Below, piece after piece: positions 43,365 to 52,388 of a DNA stretch of 64,000 bases (position 1 is its first letter; each line of letters starts with the position of its first letter). Position numbers and translations under genes: made by a program. Origin of the DNA: JBEBSD01 sp040394475 (GTDB lineage Bacteria; Bacteroidota; Bacteroidia; Cytophagales; Spirosomataceae); contig JBEBSD010000020.1 of assembly GCA_040394475.1 (NCBI GenBank), forward strand, positions 1-64,000. The letters run 5' to 3'. The notes beneath the pieces were generated by a model. The model was not told the origin of the DNA. It did no database searches and was given only the letters and a program-made list of their open reading frames with translations.

Positions 43365-45071
43365 ATGAATGAAAAACGATGGATTGTCAGAGAAACACAC
43401 CCTAACGAGTCTGAAATCGCGGGAGAACTGGCTTCTCAGCTGAACCTCTCCTTACCCCTGTCTACCCTGTTAGTACAGCGGAGTATCACCTCTTTTGAAG
43501 CGGCCAGGCATTTTTTCCGGGCCGACCTCTCCCTCCTCCACGACCCCTTTCTGATGAAGGACATGCAGGCGGCCGTCAACCGTCTGCAGCAGGCCATCGG
43601 GACCGGTGAAAAAATACTCGTTTACGGCGACTATGATGTGGATGGCAGTACTTCTGTCGCCATGTTCTATGATTTTCTGCACCACCTCTACGGAGCCGTC
43701 GATTATTATATCCCCGATCGTAATACCGAAGGGTATGGGGTTTCGTGGGCCGGCATTGATTTTGCCGAGCAAAACGGCTTTACACTGATTGTCACCCTTG
43801 ACTGCGGTATCAAATCGGTCGACAAAATAGCTGTGGCGCAATCCAGGGGCATTGATTTTATCATTTGTGACCACCACCGCCCGGGGGATGAACTTCCTCC
43901 TGCCGTTGCCGTCCTTGATCCCAAAAGAGACGACTGTCCCTACCCCTTCAAAGAGCTTACGGGATGCGGGGTAGGTTTCAAACTGATGCAGGCCTATACC
44001 CTCCATACCGGGGGCGACCCGGAGCAGCTGTATCCCTACCTTGACCTTCTGATGGTCAGCATTGCCTCCGATATTGTTCCGATTACGGGAGAGAACCGGA
44101 TTCTCGCGCGCTACGGTCTGATCCGGTTGAACGAGTCTCCCCGCCCCGGCCTGAAGGCCCTTATTCTCATCGCCGGCATTTCGGGAACACTCAGTATCTC
44201 CCAGGTTGTTTTCGGCCTTGCTCCCCGTATCAACGCCGCCGGAAGGATCAAGCATGCCCGGGAGGCTGTCCGGCTGCTACTGGCGGACGACGAACAGGAG
44301 GCCCTTGCCTTTGCCACCGAAATCAACCAGCACAACCTGGAGCGCCGTAACTTCGATACCCATATTACCGACGAAGCGTTGGAAATGATCCAGCAGGATC
44401 CATGGTTACAGGAGGCTAAAAGTACGGTACTTTATAAGGAAGACTGGCATAAGGGGGTGATCGGGATCGTAGCCAGTCGGTGCATTGAACATTTCCACCG
44501 CCCGACCATCATCCTGACCCACTCCAACGGAAAAGCGGCCGGTTCAGCACGGTCCGTCCCGGGATTCGATGTGTACGAGGCCATTGAGGAGTGCTCCGAA
44601 TACCTGGAGCAATTCGGGGGGCACACGTTTGCCGCCGGATTAACCCTTCCGCTGGAAAACATTCCGGCTTTCCGGCTCCGTTTCGAAGAAGTGGTCAGCC
44701 GGCGCATTTCTCCTGAGCAGTTAATCCCTCATATTGCCATTGACATGGAGTTGTCCCTGACGGCTGTCAACGCTAAATTCTTCCAGATCCTTCATCAAAT
44801 GGCTCCCTTCGGTCCCGGAAACATGACGCCGGTCTTTGTTTCACACCAGCTGCGCCTGACCCGGCCCCCGGTGATCTTAAAAGAAAAGCACCTCCGTCTT
44901 GAAGTAGCCCAGGAGGGGTCCGGCGCCTTTACCGCCATCGGGTTCGGCATGAGTCATTTTTACCCGGAGCTGGCCGATGGCAAATCATTTTCCATGTGTT
45001 ATACCCTGGAGGAGAACGTATTCAGAGGGAATCGCTATCTCCAGCTCTTTATCAAGGATATTAAAGTTTAA
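43365..45071 (+). CDS. recJ: Single-stranded-DNA-specific exonuclease
   Basis: A 5'-3' exonuclease on single-stranded DNA, used in recombination and mismatch repair. The DHH-family motifs are clear: VYGDYDVDGSTSVA (about 85-98), LDCGIKS and CDHHRPGD with the name-giving DHH. The DHHA1 region shows GGHTFAAGLTL and the C-terminal OB fold follows. The 568-residue length is normal. The upstream frame from 43173 has no family resemblance and would read through the promoter, so the ATG just after the TATCTTTG box is chosen. It stands alone between ruvX and nuoL. Confidence 0.96.
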   Translation: MNEKRWIVRETHPNESEIAGELASQLNLSLPLSTLLVQRSITSFEAARHFFRADLSLLHDPFLMKDMQAAVNRLQQAIGTGEKILVYGDYDVDGSTSVAMFYDFLHHLYGAVDYYIPDRNTEGYGVSWAGIDFAEQNGFTLIVTLDCGIKSVDKIAVAQSRGIDFIICDHHRPGDELPPAVAVLDPKRDDCPYPFKELTGCGVGFKLMQAYTLHTGGDPEQLYPYLDLLMVSIASDIVPITGENRILARYGLIRLNESPRPGLKALILIAGISGTLSISQVVFGLAPRINAAGRIKHAREAVRLLLADDEQEALAFATEINQHNLERRNFDTHITDEALEMIQQDPWLQEAKSTVLYKEDWHKGVIGIVASRCIEHFHRPTIILTHSNGKAAGSARSVPGFDVYEAIEECSEYLEQFGGHTFAAGLTLPLENIPAFRLRFEEVVSRRISPEQLIPHIAIDMELSLTAVNAKFFQILHQMAPFGPGNMTPVFVSHQLRLTRPPVILKEKHLRLEVAQEGSGAFTAIGFGMSHFYPELADGKSFSMCYTLEENVFRGNRYLQLFIKDIKV

Positions 45072-45154
45072 CAGCCTGTTGCCCCGTTCACCTTTCCGCT
45101 TTTGAAAATTACCGAGAAAAGATACGCCCGGGAGTGACCTTGCATAGCAGGAAG

Positions 45155-45185
45155 TTTGATTTCGGTCATTTATTAAAGATATTTG
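45155..45185 (+). promoter_or_regulatory. nuoL promoter
   Basis: A -33 TTTG (45155-45158), a 19-bp spacer and GATATTTG (45178-45185, one base off TAnnTTTG). The implied start near 45192 gives a leader of about 12 nt to the ATG at 45204. It shows that nuoL has its own promoter and is not the tail of an upstream nuo operon. Confidence 0.6.
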
Positions 45186-45203
45186 CAGCACAAAATCATA
45201 TAC

Positions 45204-47174
45204 ATGCCCGATTTACCCTACCAATTTACCCTAGTAGGACTTCTTTTGGGAGCCCCCTTGCTGCTGTTTCTTGCGCTGATGGCCGACGGGAAACGGGTGC
45301 AGCACTATGCGGGTCCCGTCGCTACGCTGGTTACTGCAGGAGGTCTTATCCTGAGTACCTGGGCCGCATTTTCCATTGATTCCTATGCGCTGCATTTTCC
45401 ATGGGCAGCCACTGGCGCCTATACCCTGGTGCTTGGATTCCGGCTCGACTCCCTTACCGCCCTGATGCTGCCGCTGGTGCATCTGATCGCCCTGCTGGTC
45501 CAACTCTACTCCATGGCATACATGCGCGGGGATAAGGCCATTCATCGCTATTACGCTTTTTTACAGCTGTTCATCTTTTCCATGCTGGGGATCGTCCTGG
45601 CGGGCGACCTCATCGTCATGTATATTTTCTGGGAGCTGGTAGGGTTGTCTTCTTACCTGTTAATCGGCTTCTGGCATGAGAAACCCCGGACGGTCTGGGC
45701 AGCACAAAAAGCATTTATCCTCAACAGGATCGGAGATGCTGCTTTTTTATCCGGGATCTTACTGCTCCTGTATTTTACGGGGACGACCGATTTCGACACG
45801 CTGCCTGCTGCCATCGGCCAGCTTTCCACCGCGCAGCTTACCGGTATCGGAATCCTGCTGTTTGGCGGGTGTATGGGTAAATCTGCCCAGTTCCCGCTCT
45901 CGGCCTGGCTTCCTGATGCCATGGAAGGCCCGACACCGGTGTCTGCCCTTATCCATGCCGCGACGATGGTGGCAGCCGGTATCTTCCTGCTCGCCCGTAT
46001 CGCTTTCCTGTTAACTCCGACTGCCGAACTCTTCATCGCCGTCATCGGGACCATCACCATGGCAGACGGTGCAATCAGGGCCTGCACTGCCTGGGATATC
46101 AAAAAAGTGTTGGCCTATTCCACGCAATCGCAGCTGGGGTTAATGGTGGTGTCAGTGGGCATGGGAACCTGGCAAATCGCCCTGTTTCACCTGATCACAC
46201 ACGCCTTTTTCAAGGCAGGCTTATTCCTGGCCTCCGGCGCTGTGATCCATGCCATGACACCAACGGATCCTTCCGTATCATTTGACCCTCAGCATATGCG
46301 CACGATGGGAGGACTTCGCAAACAACTCCCTATCACCTTTATTTGCTACGCGGTTTGTGCAGCGGCATTGTCCGGATTGCCTTTTTTTTCCGGATTTTTA
46401 TCCAAAGACGCTATTTTTACACATGTTTTTCACCGGGGTCCCGACCTGGGATGGATCGCGTATGCGGCCCTGACCATTGCGCTGCTCTCGGCAAGTCTCA
46501 CAGCCTTTTACATGGCACGCCAGCTTTGGCTCGTTTTCGGAGCTACCGGCAGGTATCCGGCCGAAAGCACAGTACATCCCCACGAGCCGCCGATGGCGAT
46601 GCGGGTTCCTATAGTGCTCTTAACGGCGCTTTCGGTATTTATTTGTTTTTCCTGGCATCCGATCGATGCTTCCAACGGCTGGGTGCTCAATCAGCTCCGG
46701 CACAGCGGCACCACGCATTCCGTACTGGTTCCCGTTTTGTCCGTTTTGGCCACTACCGCCGGGATTTTCTGGGCGTGGAGGCGGATTGCTTCCGGTGATC
46801 GCTTCCTTCCTGCCCTTACGGAACAGGTCCGGCCGTCCCGGTCCCGGCTACTGAAAAATTATTCAGAATCCGGCCATTTTCATGAGTTTTTCCTGGTTCC
46901 TTTTCAACAAATCGGAAACAGCTTTAAGATCCTTGAAACCAACGTGGTAGACGGCATGATCAACGCCGTGGCCCGGTTATCGGTCGTTCTGGCCCACCTG
47001 ACGGGCTGGCTGGACCGGTTTTTGGTCGACGGCCTGGTAAAAGGCGCGTCGTTTGCCGCGCACCTGGCAGGAACGCTTGTAAGAACCGTCCAGAACGGAA
47101 AAATCCAATCGTATTTTATTGTCACGTTTGTGAGTTTGATCCTGCTTTTTATCTGGATGTTTGTTGGGTATTAG
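45204..47174 (+). CDS. nuoL: NADH-quinone oxidoreductase subunit L
   Basis: The large antiporter-like membrane subunit of complex I that helps drive proton export. The 656-residue product has many membrane helices and the conserved core GKSAQFPLSAWLPDAMEGPTP near residue 230, with the pumping Lys in MGKSAQ. The C-terminal extension contains the long lateral helix region before a final membrane segment. A TTG upstream lies inside the promoter, so MPDLPYQFTL is the start. Its TAG stop is part of the heptamer array that follows. Only nuoM accompanies it; no other nuo gene is in the window. Confidence 0.93.
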   Translation: MPDLPYQFTLVGLLLGAPLLLFLALMADGKRVQHYAGPVATLVTAGGLILSTWAAFSIDSYALHFPWAATGAYTLVLGFRLDSLTALMLPLVHLIALLVQLYSMAYMRGDKAIHRYYAFLQLFIFSMLGIVLAGDLIVMYIFWELVGLSSYLLIGFWHEKPRTVWAAQKAFILNRIGDAAFLSGILLLLYFTGTTDFDTLPAAIGQLSTAQLTGIGILLFGGCMGKSAQFPLSAWLPDAMEGPTPVSALIHAATMVAAGIFLLARIAFLLTPTAELFIAVIGTITMADGAIRACTAWDIKKVLAYSTQSQLGLMVVSVGMGTWQIALFHLITHAFFKAGLFLASGAVIHAMTPTDPSVSFDPQHMRTMGGLRKQLPITFICYAVCAAALSGLPFFSGFLSKDAIFTHVFHRGPDLGWIAYAALTIALLSASLTAFYMARQLWLVFGATGRYPAESTVHPHEPPMAMRVPIVLLTALSVFICFSWHPIDASNGWVLNQLRHSGTTHSVLVPVLSVLATTAGIFWAWRRIASGDRFLPALTEQVRPSRSRLLKNYSESGHFHEFFLVPFQQIGNSFKILETNVVDGMINAVARLSVVLAHLTGWLDRFLVDGLVKGASFAAHLAGTLVRTVQNGKIQSYFIVTFVSLILLFIWMFVGY

Positions 47175-47274
47175 GGGTTAGGTATTAGGTGTTAGGGATT
47201 AGGTGTTAGGTTTTAGGTGTTAGGTTTTAGGGATTGGGTGTTAGGTACTTGAGGAGCTGGTGTTCGGCAGTCAG
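47171..47274. repeat. Heptamer array, TTAGGTN type, between nuoL and nuoM
   Basis: Eleven consecutive units in perfect phase from 47171 to 47247: TTAGGGG, TTAGGTA, TTAGGTG, TTAGGGA and so on. Four or so looser units of TTCGGNN type follow to about 47274. The first unit contains the nuoL stop codon TAG (47172-47174). Confidence 0.93.
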
Positions 47275-47380
47275 TTTTCGGGAACATTGAAACGTGTTAA
47301 AATAAAGTTTACGCTGTGGTGCCGAAGAAACGCAGACGCGAACAAACCATAAGAATGAATTAGTTGTAGTTTTTTTACAG

Positions 47381-49045
47381 ATGAGCGAATATGTACTGAC
47401 CCTGTTGGTTGCCACTCCGTTAACCGGCGCCCTTATTGCACTCCTGCTTCCTAACGTTTCCTGGCTGCGCTCCTTTACGGTAGGGGTTCTCGCCCTTGAA
47501 GTTGTTTGGGCGGTCGTCCTGGCCACGGCCTACAACCCTGCCGTATCCGGACAGCAGCTTGCCCAGACGGCCGATTGGATTTCGTTGTCGCTGGGTTCGT
47601 TGGGGTATGTTTCTATTGATTATGCCCTTGGGGTCGACGGACTTAATATGGCGCTGGTAGTACTGGCTGTACTCGTGCTGTTTATCGGCGCCGTAAGTTC
47701 CTGGAACATCGAAAAGCGCCCAAGGGGCTATTTCGCGCTTTACCTGTTGCTGAGCGGCAGTGTGGTCGGATGTTTTGTGGCACAGGACTTTTTCCTGTTT
47801 TACCTGTTTTTCGAATTCATGCTGCTTCCCATGTACTTCCTGATCGGGATGTGGGGCGGTCCGCGAAGAGAATACGCGGCCCTGAAGTTTTTCATTTATA
47901 CGTTCGCGGGCTCTCTCCTGATCCTGATTGCCATGATTGCCTTGTATGTTTCCGTCATCGACCCCGTTGAAACGGCCGTAGCTGCCGGACTGGCAGCCGA
48001 CAAGGCATCAGTACTGCCCGAAGTACTCGAAAACCTCCGCCGGCTGATGGCCCAGGGACTCATCCCCGCCGAAAACCTGGTACGGACCTTCCGGTTTGAA
48101 TACCTCACGGACTCCCGGAACTATATTCCGGGCTCCATGCTTGATCCCGGGTCGGGTTTCTTCCTGGGCAACATCTCCCTGCGCGCCCTTATTTTCTGGT
48201 TTCTGTTCATCGGGTTTGCCGTGAAATTACCGGTGGTACCCGTGCATACCTGGCTGCCCGACGCCCACGTGGAGGCGCCGACCCCCATATCGGTCGTACT
48301 GGCGGGGATTCTGCTTAAAATAGGAGGTTACGGCTTTATCCGGATTGTCATCGGGTTTTTCCCCGAAGAAGCCTTTGACAATGCTGTTATCCTGTCGGTA
48401 CTAGGGATGGTCTCGATTGTGTACGGCGGGTTCAATGCCCTGGCACAATACGACCTGAAGAAAATGATCGCCTATTCGTCCGTCTCGCACATGGGATTTG
48501 TATTGCTCGGAGTGGCTTCCTTTACCGGAGAAGGGATCAACGGGGCCATTTATCAAATGGTGAGTCACGGAATCCTGTCTTCGATGCTCTTTCTTTGCGC
48601 CGGGGTCCTCTACGATCGCACACATGACCGCGAGCTGGCGCATTACAGAGGCCTGATCCAGCCGATGCCCGTTTATACAATCTTTACAGGGATCGCGTTC
48701 TTCGCTTCTCTCGGCCTTCCGGGCTTCTCCGGTTTTGTCGGCGAGTTGTTTACCCTGATGGGCAGCTTCCGGGCGCCGCAAATACCTTTCTGGATTCCAG
48801 CCCTGTCTACGCTGGGGATTGTGCTTGCCGCTATGTATTTTCTCTGGACCTACCAGCGGATGTATTTCGGTGGCTACTGGTATAAACACAGCAAGGACCA
48901 CCCGCTGCTCCCCGACCTGACACGACGGGAGCTTGGGATGCTGGCGGTGCTGGCGGTCTTCACCCTGCTGACCGGCCTCTTTCCGAACCTGCTTTTTCAT
49001 ACGTCGCAGGCTACGGTCCAGAGTTGGCTGGAAGGACTCCGGTAG
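47381..49045 (+). CDS. nuoM: NADH-quinone oxidoreductase subunit M
   Basis: The second antiporter-like subunit of complex I, 554 residues with about 14 membrane helices. The core phrase KLPVVPVHTWLPDAHVEAPTPISVVLAG is split here only for reading: KLPVVPVHTWLPDAHVEAP holds the conserved Lys and Asp. An insertion of about 60 residues after the helix ending MIALYVSVID (about 190-260) is long for the family but appears in Bacteroidota members. It is separated from nuoL by a 200-bp spacer largely filled by the heptamer array. The following gene is an antiporter, not nuoN. Confidence 0.93.
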   Translation: MSEYVLTLLVATPLTGALIALLLPNVSWLRSFTVGVLALEVVWAVVLATAYNPAVSGQQLAQTADWISLSLGSLGYVSIDYALGVDGLNMALVVLAVLVLFIGAVSSWNIEKRPRGYFALYLLLSGSVVGCFVAQDFFLFYLFFEFMLLPMYFLIGMWGGPRREYAALKFFIYTFAGSLLILIAMIALYVSVIDPVETAVAAGLAADKASVLPEVLENLRRLMAQGLIPAENLVRTFRFEYLTDSRNYIPGSMLDPGSGFFLGNISLRALIFWFLFIGFAVKLPVVPVHTWLPDAHVEAPTPISVVLAGILLKIGGYGFIRIVIGFFPEEAFDNAVILSVLGMVSIVYGGFNALAQYDLKKMIAYSSVSHMGFVLLGVASFTGEGINGAIYQMVSHGILSSMLFLCAGVLYDRTHDRELAHYRGLIQPMPVYTIFTGIAFFASLGLPGFSGFVGELFTLMGSFRAPQIPFWIPALSTLGIVLAAMYFLWTYQRMYFGGYWYKHSKDHPLLPDLTRRELGMLAVLAVFTLLTGLFPNLLFHTSQATVQSWLEGLR

Positions 49046-49168
49046 AGCTACCGTCATCCTGCTTTTAACTCCTTCACACCCAATCCGCCAGCACGTGTCC
49101 TTCCCATTTCCGGGAGTGCCCGGATGGATTCGATTGTGGTAAAAACGCAGTCTTTAGGAAAAAATAGA

Positions 49169-49176
49169 TAGTTTTG
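49169..49176 (+). promoter_or_regulatory. Antiporter gene -7 box
   Basis: TAGTTTTG matches TAnnTTTG exactly. No convincing -33 box. The leader would be about 68 nt. Within 49046-49168 the only other structure is a 6-bp hairpin (TCCGGG-AGTG-CCCGGA, 49109-49124) without a T tract. Confidence 0.4.
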
Positions 49177-49249
49177 TACTTACCGGAGCCCAAAACTTTG
49201 GTGAAAATCTTCTTTCAGGAAGAGGCTCCCCCAAGAAACTATTTTACCT

Positions 49250-51412
49250 ATGACGGATTTCTTCAACCATTTACTACAGGAATTTGACTTACCACTGAAA
49301 AATCCGGTACTCATCCTATCACTTCTCCTGCTGATCATTCTTTTTTCGCCGCTTCTTCTGAGAAGACTCAATATTCCCAGCATCATCGGCCTCATTATTT
49401 CAGGAGTTATTATAGGTCCCCACGGGTTGAATATACTCGAAAACAACATGGCGATCGGGCTGTTTTCGACCATCGGTTTACTGTACATCATGTTCATTGC
49501 AGGTCTGGAACTGGATATGAACGAGTTTATGGCCAACCGGAACAAAAGCCTTGTCTTTGGCCTCTTTACGTTTGCCCTCCCGCTGGGAATAGGCTTTCCC
49601 GTATGCTACTATCTCCTGAAATACGACTTTAATGCCAGTTTCCTCACCGCCAGTATGTTTGCCACCCATACCCTGGTTACCTATCCGATCGTTAGTAAGT
49701 TCGGTGTTTCCAAAAACCAGGCCGTCGCTATCTCCGTAGGCGGCACTATTCTGACGGATACCGCTGTGTTGATCATCCTCGCGGTAATCATGAGCAACAG
49801 CCAGGGGAACCTCAACCAGGAGTTCTGGATCCGGTTAATTATTTCACTCGCTATTTTTTCCGCCATCATGTTCGTGGCGATTCCCAAAATTGCCAAGCTG
49901 TTTTTCCGCAAACTCGAAAGTGAGAAACATTCTCATTACATCTTTGTGCTGGCGGTCGTATTTCTCGCTGCCTTTCTTGCGGAGGCCGCAGGTGTTGAGC
50001 ATATCATCGGGGCATTTGCCGCCGGTCTTGCCCTTAACCGGCTGATTCCGCATTCTTCTGCCTTGATGAACCGCATCGAATTTATCGGGAACTCGCTGTT
50101 CATCCCGTTCTTTCTCATCAGTGTAGGGATGCTTGTAGACGTCCGGGTCATCCTCAGCGGGCCAATGGCGCTGATAGTAGCGGCAACGCTGTCCGTCGTC
50201 GCGCTGTTCGGGAAATGGTTTGCTGCACTGGCAACCCAGCTGGTTTTCAGGTATTCCAACTCTCAGCGGCAGCTTATTTTCGGGCTCAGCGGCGCCCACG
50301 CTGCTGCAACCCTGGCCGTCATCCTCGTGGGTTATAACGCCGGCATCCTGGACGAAAACATCCTGAACGGAACGATTATCCTCATCCTGGTAACCTGTAT
50401 TGTGGCCTCATTTGTAACCGAGAAAGCAGCCAAACAACTGGTAATCGAAACGGAAGACGAGGACCTGGGCCTTCAGACGACCAATGCTTTTAACAACGAA
50501 CATATCCTTTTACCGATCGCCAATTTCGCGGCCATTGAAAAACTGCTGGAGTTCTCCATTTTTATCAAGGATAAAAAATCCGTTAATCCCATCTCCATCC
50601 TCACCGTCGTCTCCAATAATAACGAAGCAGAACTCAACATTATGAAGGCCAGGAACAAGCTGGAAGAATTCGTAAAGCAAGCCTCTGCTTCTGAAACCAT
50701 GGTGGATATCATTACCACCATCGACCACAATCCTGCCAGCGGCATTGCACGGATCTCCCGGGAAATCATGGCGGATATTATTGTGTTGGGCTGGCCTCAG
50801 CGCACTGGTTTGCTGGACAAACTGATCGGTGAAAAAATTGACAGTATCCTGAACAATACCGACAAGGCGATTTTCATATGCGACCTGAAAAAGCCCCTGG
50901 TACTACACAAACAGATTCTGATCGCCGTACCGCCGCTGGCCGAACACGAAAACGGATTTGAACTCTGGTTCCTGAAAATGGCCAGACTTTCCCAGGAACT
51001 CAGTATCTCTATCCAGCTCTATTGCAATACCACCACCGAGCGGGCCGTAAAGAAACTGTGTGCCACCGCCAAAGTGTCGGCCTTGATTGTCACCCATCAT
51101 TTTGACCATTGGGAAGACTTCCTTATCCTGGCCAGAAACATCCATGCGGACGACCTGTTTATCCTGGTTTCAGCGCGTAAGGGCTCGGCTTCCCACACCG
51201 GGCTGCTGGAAAACCTTCCGGCCAAGCTGGAAAAACACTTTGCAGACCATAGCAAGATTATCATCTATCCGCAGCAATACAACCAGGACTACCTGAGTGA
51301 AAATTACGATAATATTACCACCGAACCCCTCAATATCAGTATTGAAACGATTCAGAAGCTTGGCAAAGGCATCGGAAGTATCTTTAAAAAGGGGGAAAAT
51401 GATAAGCCTTGA
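49250..51412 (+). CDS. CPA2-family cation:proton antiporter with Usp-like tail
   Basis: A 720-residue monovalent cation/proton antiporter of the KefB/CPA2 type. Residues 1-410 form about 12-13 membrane helices with the conserved phrases PSIIGLIISGVIIGPHG and GTILTDTAVL. The soluble C-terminal 300 residues look like one or two universal-stress-protein domains (NEHILLPIANFAAIEKLLEF, ADIIVLGWPQR, KQILIAVPPLAE), which may sense nucleotides. The stop is 3 bp before pgeF, so the two are co-transcribed. K+ or Na+ specificity cannot be told. Confidence 0.93.
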   Translation: MTDFFNHLLQEFDLPLKNPVLILSLLLLIILFSPLLLRRLNIPSIIGLIISGVIIGPHGLNILENNMAIGLFSTIGLLYIMFIAGLELDMNEFMANRNKSLVFGLFTFALPLGIGFPVCYYLLKYDFNASFLTASMFATHTLVTYPIVSKFGVSKNQAVAISVGGTILTDTAVLIILAVIMSNSQGNLNQEFWIRLIISLAIFSAIMFVAIPKIAKLFFRKLESEKHSHYIFVLAVVFLAAFLAEAAGVEHIIGAFAAGLALNRLIPHSSALMNRIEFIGNSLFIPFFLISVGMLVDVRVILSGPMALIVAATLSVVALFGKWFAALATQLVFRYSNSQRQLIFGLSGAHAAATLAVILVGYNAGILDENILNGTIILILVTCIVASFVTEKAAKQLVIETEDEDLGLQTTNAFNNEHILLPIANFAAIEKLLEFSIFIKDKKSVNPISILTVVSNNNEAELNIMKARNKLEEFVKQASASETMVDIITTIDHNPASGIARISREIMADIIVLGWPQRTGLLDKLIGEKIDSILNNTDKAIFICDLKKPLVLHKQILIAVPPLAEHENGFELWFLKMARLSQELSISIQLYCNTTTERAVKKLCATAKVSALIVTHHFDHWEDFLILARNIHADDLFILVSARKGSASHTGLLENLPAKLEKHFADHSKIIIYPQQYNQDYLSENYDNITTEPLNISIETIQKLGKGIGSIFKKGENDKP

Positions 51413-51415
51413 CGT

Positions 51416-52189
51416 ATGTCAGAACCTGTCTCCTTCCGGAAACCTGCCCTGTCAGCCCCGTACCCCTTCCTGCTGATGGCTGAAAGTACCCGCCATGGGG
51501 GCGTCAGCGCTTTTCCGTTCCACTCCCTTAACCTGGGTGACAATACGGCGGATGATCCCGTCCTGGTTGCTGAAAACAAACGGCGTTTTTGCCACGCGCT
51601 CGGTATCCCGGAAAGCCGGCTGGCCGGCGCCAGGCAAATCCATGAGGATCGCATTGCCATCGTTGACCAACCCGGCCGTCTCGATGGCTACGACGCCCTG
51701 ATGACCGACGTCCCCGGACTTTTCCTCTCGGTAACCATTGCCGATTGCACGCCCGTTCTGGTGGCAGACCCGGTAAAGGGGGCGGTGGCTGCCATTCATG
51801 CCGGATGGCGGGGGACGGTGGCTCGGATTGTCGAACAAGCCATTGCACAATTGCAGCACACCTACGGATCCAACCCTTCCGACTGCATCGCCTACATCGG
51901 CACCTGCATCGACACTTGTTCATTTGAAGTGGGCCCTGAAGTTGCAGCGCAATTTGCCCCTGCCTTTTGCCGGCCGGCGACAGTCGCCGGTAAATTCCAG
52001 GTAGACCTCAAACAGGCCAATAAGCACCAGCTGCTAGCGGCCGGTGTTCCGGAAAATCGCATAGAGGTTTCGCCGTATTCAACCTATGAGCACAATCAGG
52101 ACTACTTTTCGTATCGCAAAGAACAAGGGGCTACGGGCCGAATGCTGGCGGTGATCGGAAATCGGCTATCGGTGATCGGCTATCGGTAA
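51416..52189 (+). CDS. pgeF: Peptidoglycan editing factor PgeF (laccase-domain, YfiH family)
   Basis: A cytoplasmic multicopper-oxidase-fold protein; the E. coli member removes wrongly inserted serine from peptidoglycan precursors, and others act on purine nucleosides. Metal or active-site residues lie in QIHEDR, TIADCTPVLVADP and HAGWRGT. The family's C-terminal phrase YRKEQGATGRML is present, but the last 12 residues (from AVIGNRLS) and the TAA stop are read from the heptamer array that begins there, so the natural C-terminus has been replaced or extended. Length 257. Confidence 0.93.
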   Translation: MSEPVSFRKPALSAPYPFLLMAESTRHGGVSAFPFHSLNLGDNTADDPVLVAENKRRFCHALGIPESRLAGARQIHEDRIAIVDQPGRLDGYDALMTDVPGLFLSVTIADCTPVLVADPVKGAVAAIHAGWRGTVARIVEQAIAQLQHTYGSNPSDCIAYIGTCIDTCSFEVGPEVAAQFAPAFCRPATVAGKFQVDLKQANKHQLLAAGVPENRIEVSPYSTYEHNQDYFSYRKEQGATGRMLAVIGNRLSVIGYR

Positions 52190-52315
52190 TCGGCTATCGG
52201 TGATCGGCTATCGGTAATCGGCTATCGGTAATCGGTGATCGGCTATCGGTAATCGGAAATCGGCTATCGGAAATCAGCTATCGGCAGTCGGCGGTCGGTA
52301 ATCAGCTGTCGGTAA
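52154..52315. repeat. Heptamer array, ATCGGYN type, starting inside pgeF
   Basis: Units run in clean 7-bp phase: ATCGGAA, ATCGGCT, ATCGGTG, ATCGGCT, ATCGGTA and so on for over 20 units, becoming looser (GTCGGCG, GTCGGTA) at the end. The first five units are translated as the pgeF C-terminus, and the fifth supplies TAA. Confidence 0.92.
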
Positions 52316-52321
52316 CCTGGG

Positions 52322-52341
52322 CGCAGGTCAGGAGACCTGCG
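52322..52341. repeat. Dyad element beside the array
   Basis: A perfect 8-bp stem CGCAGGTC/GACCTGCG with an AGGA loop directly follows the array, within GC-rich sequence. It repeats the theme of a dyad next to a heptamer array. It may also terminate pgeF transcription, though a T tract is lacking. Confidence 0.6.
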
Positions 52342-52388
52342 GACGTGGTTTCACCGTCGTGAGGCGGGAAAAAGCGGTCTGAGCCAGT

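Noticed and set aside
45072..45203. Complex I operon continuing upstream of nuoL
   Set aside because: Upstream is recJ, and a promoter lies between the two genes.
47171..47247. Telomere-like TTAGGG repeat suggesting eukaryotic or contaminant DNA
   Set aside because: The period is 7, not 6, the units vary, and the array is embedded between clear bacterial nuoL and nuoM genes.
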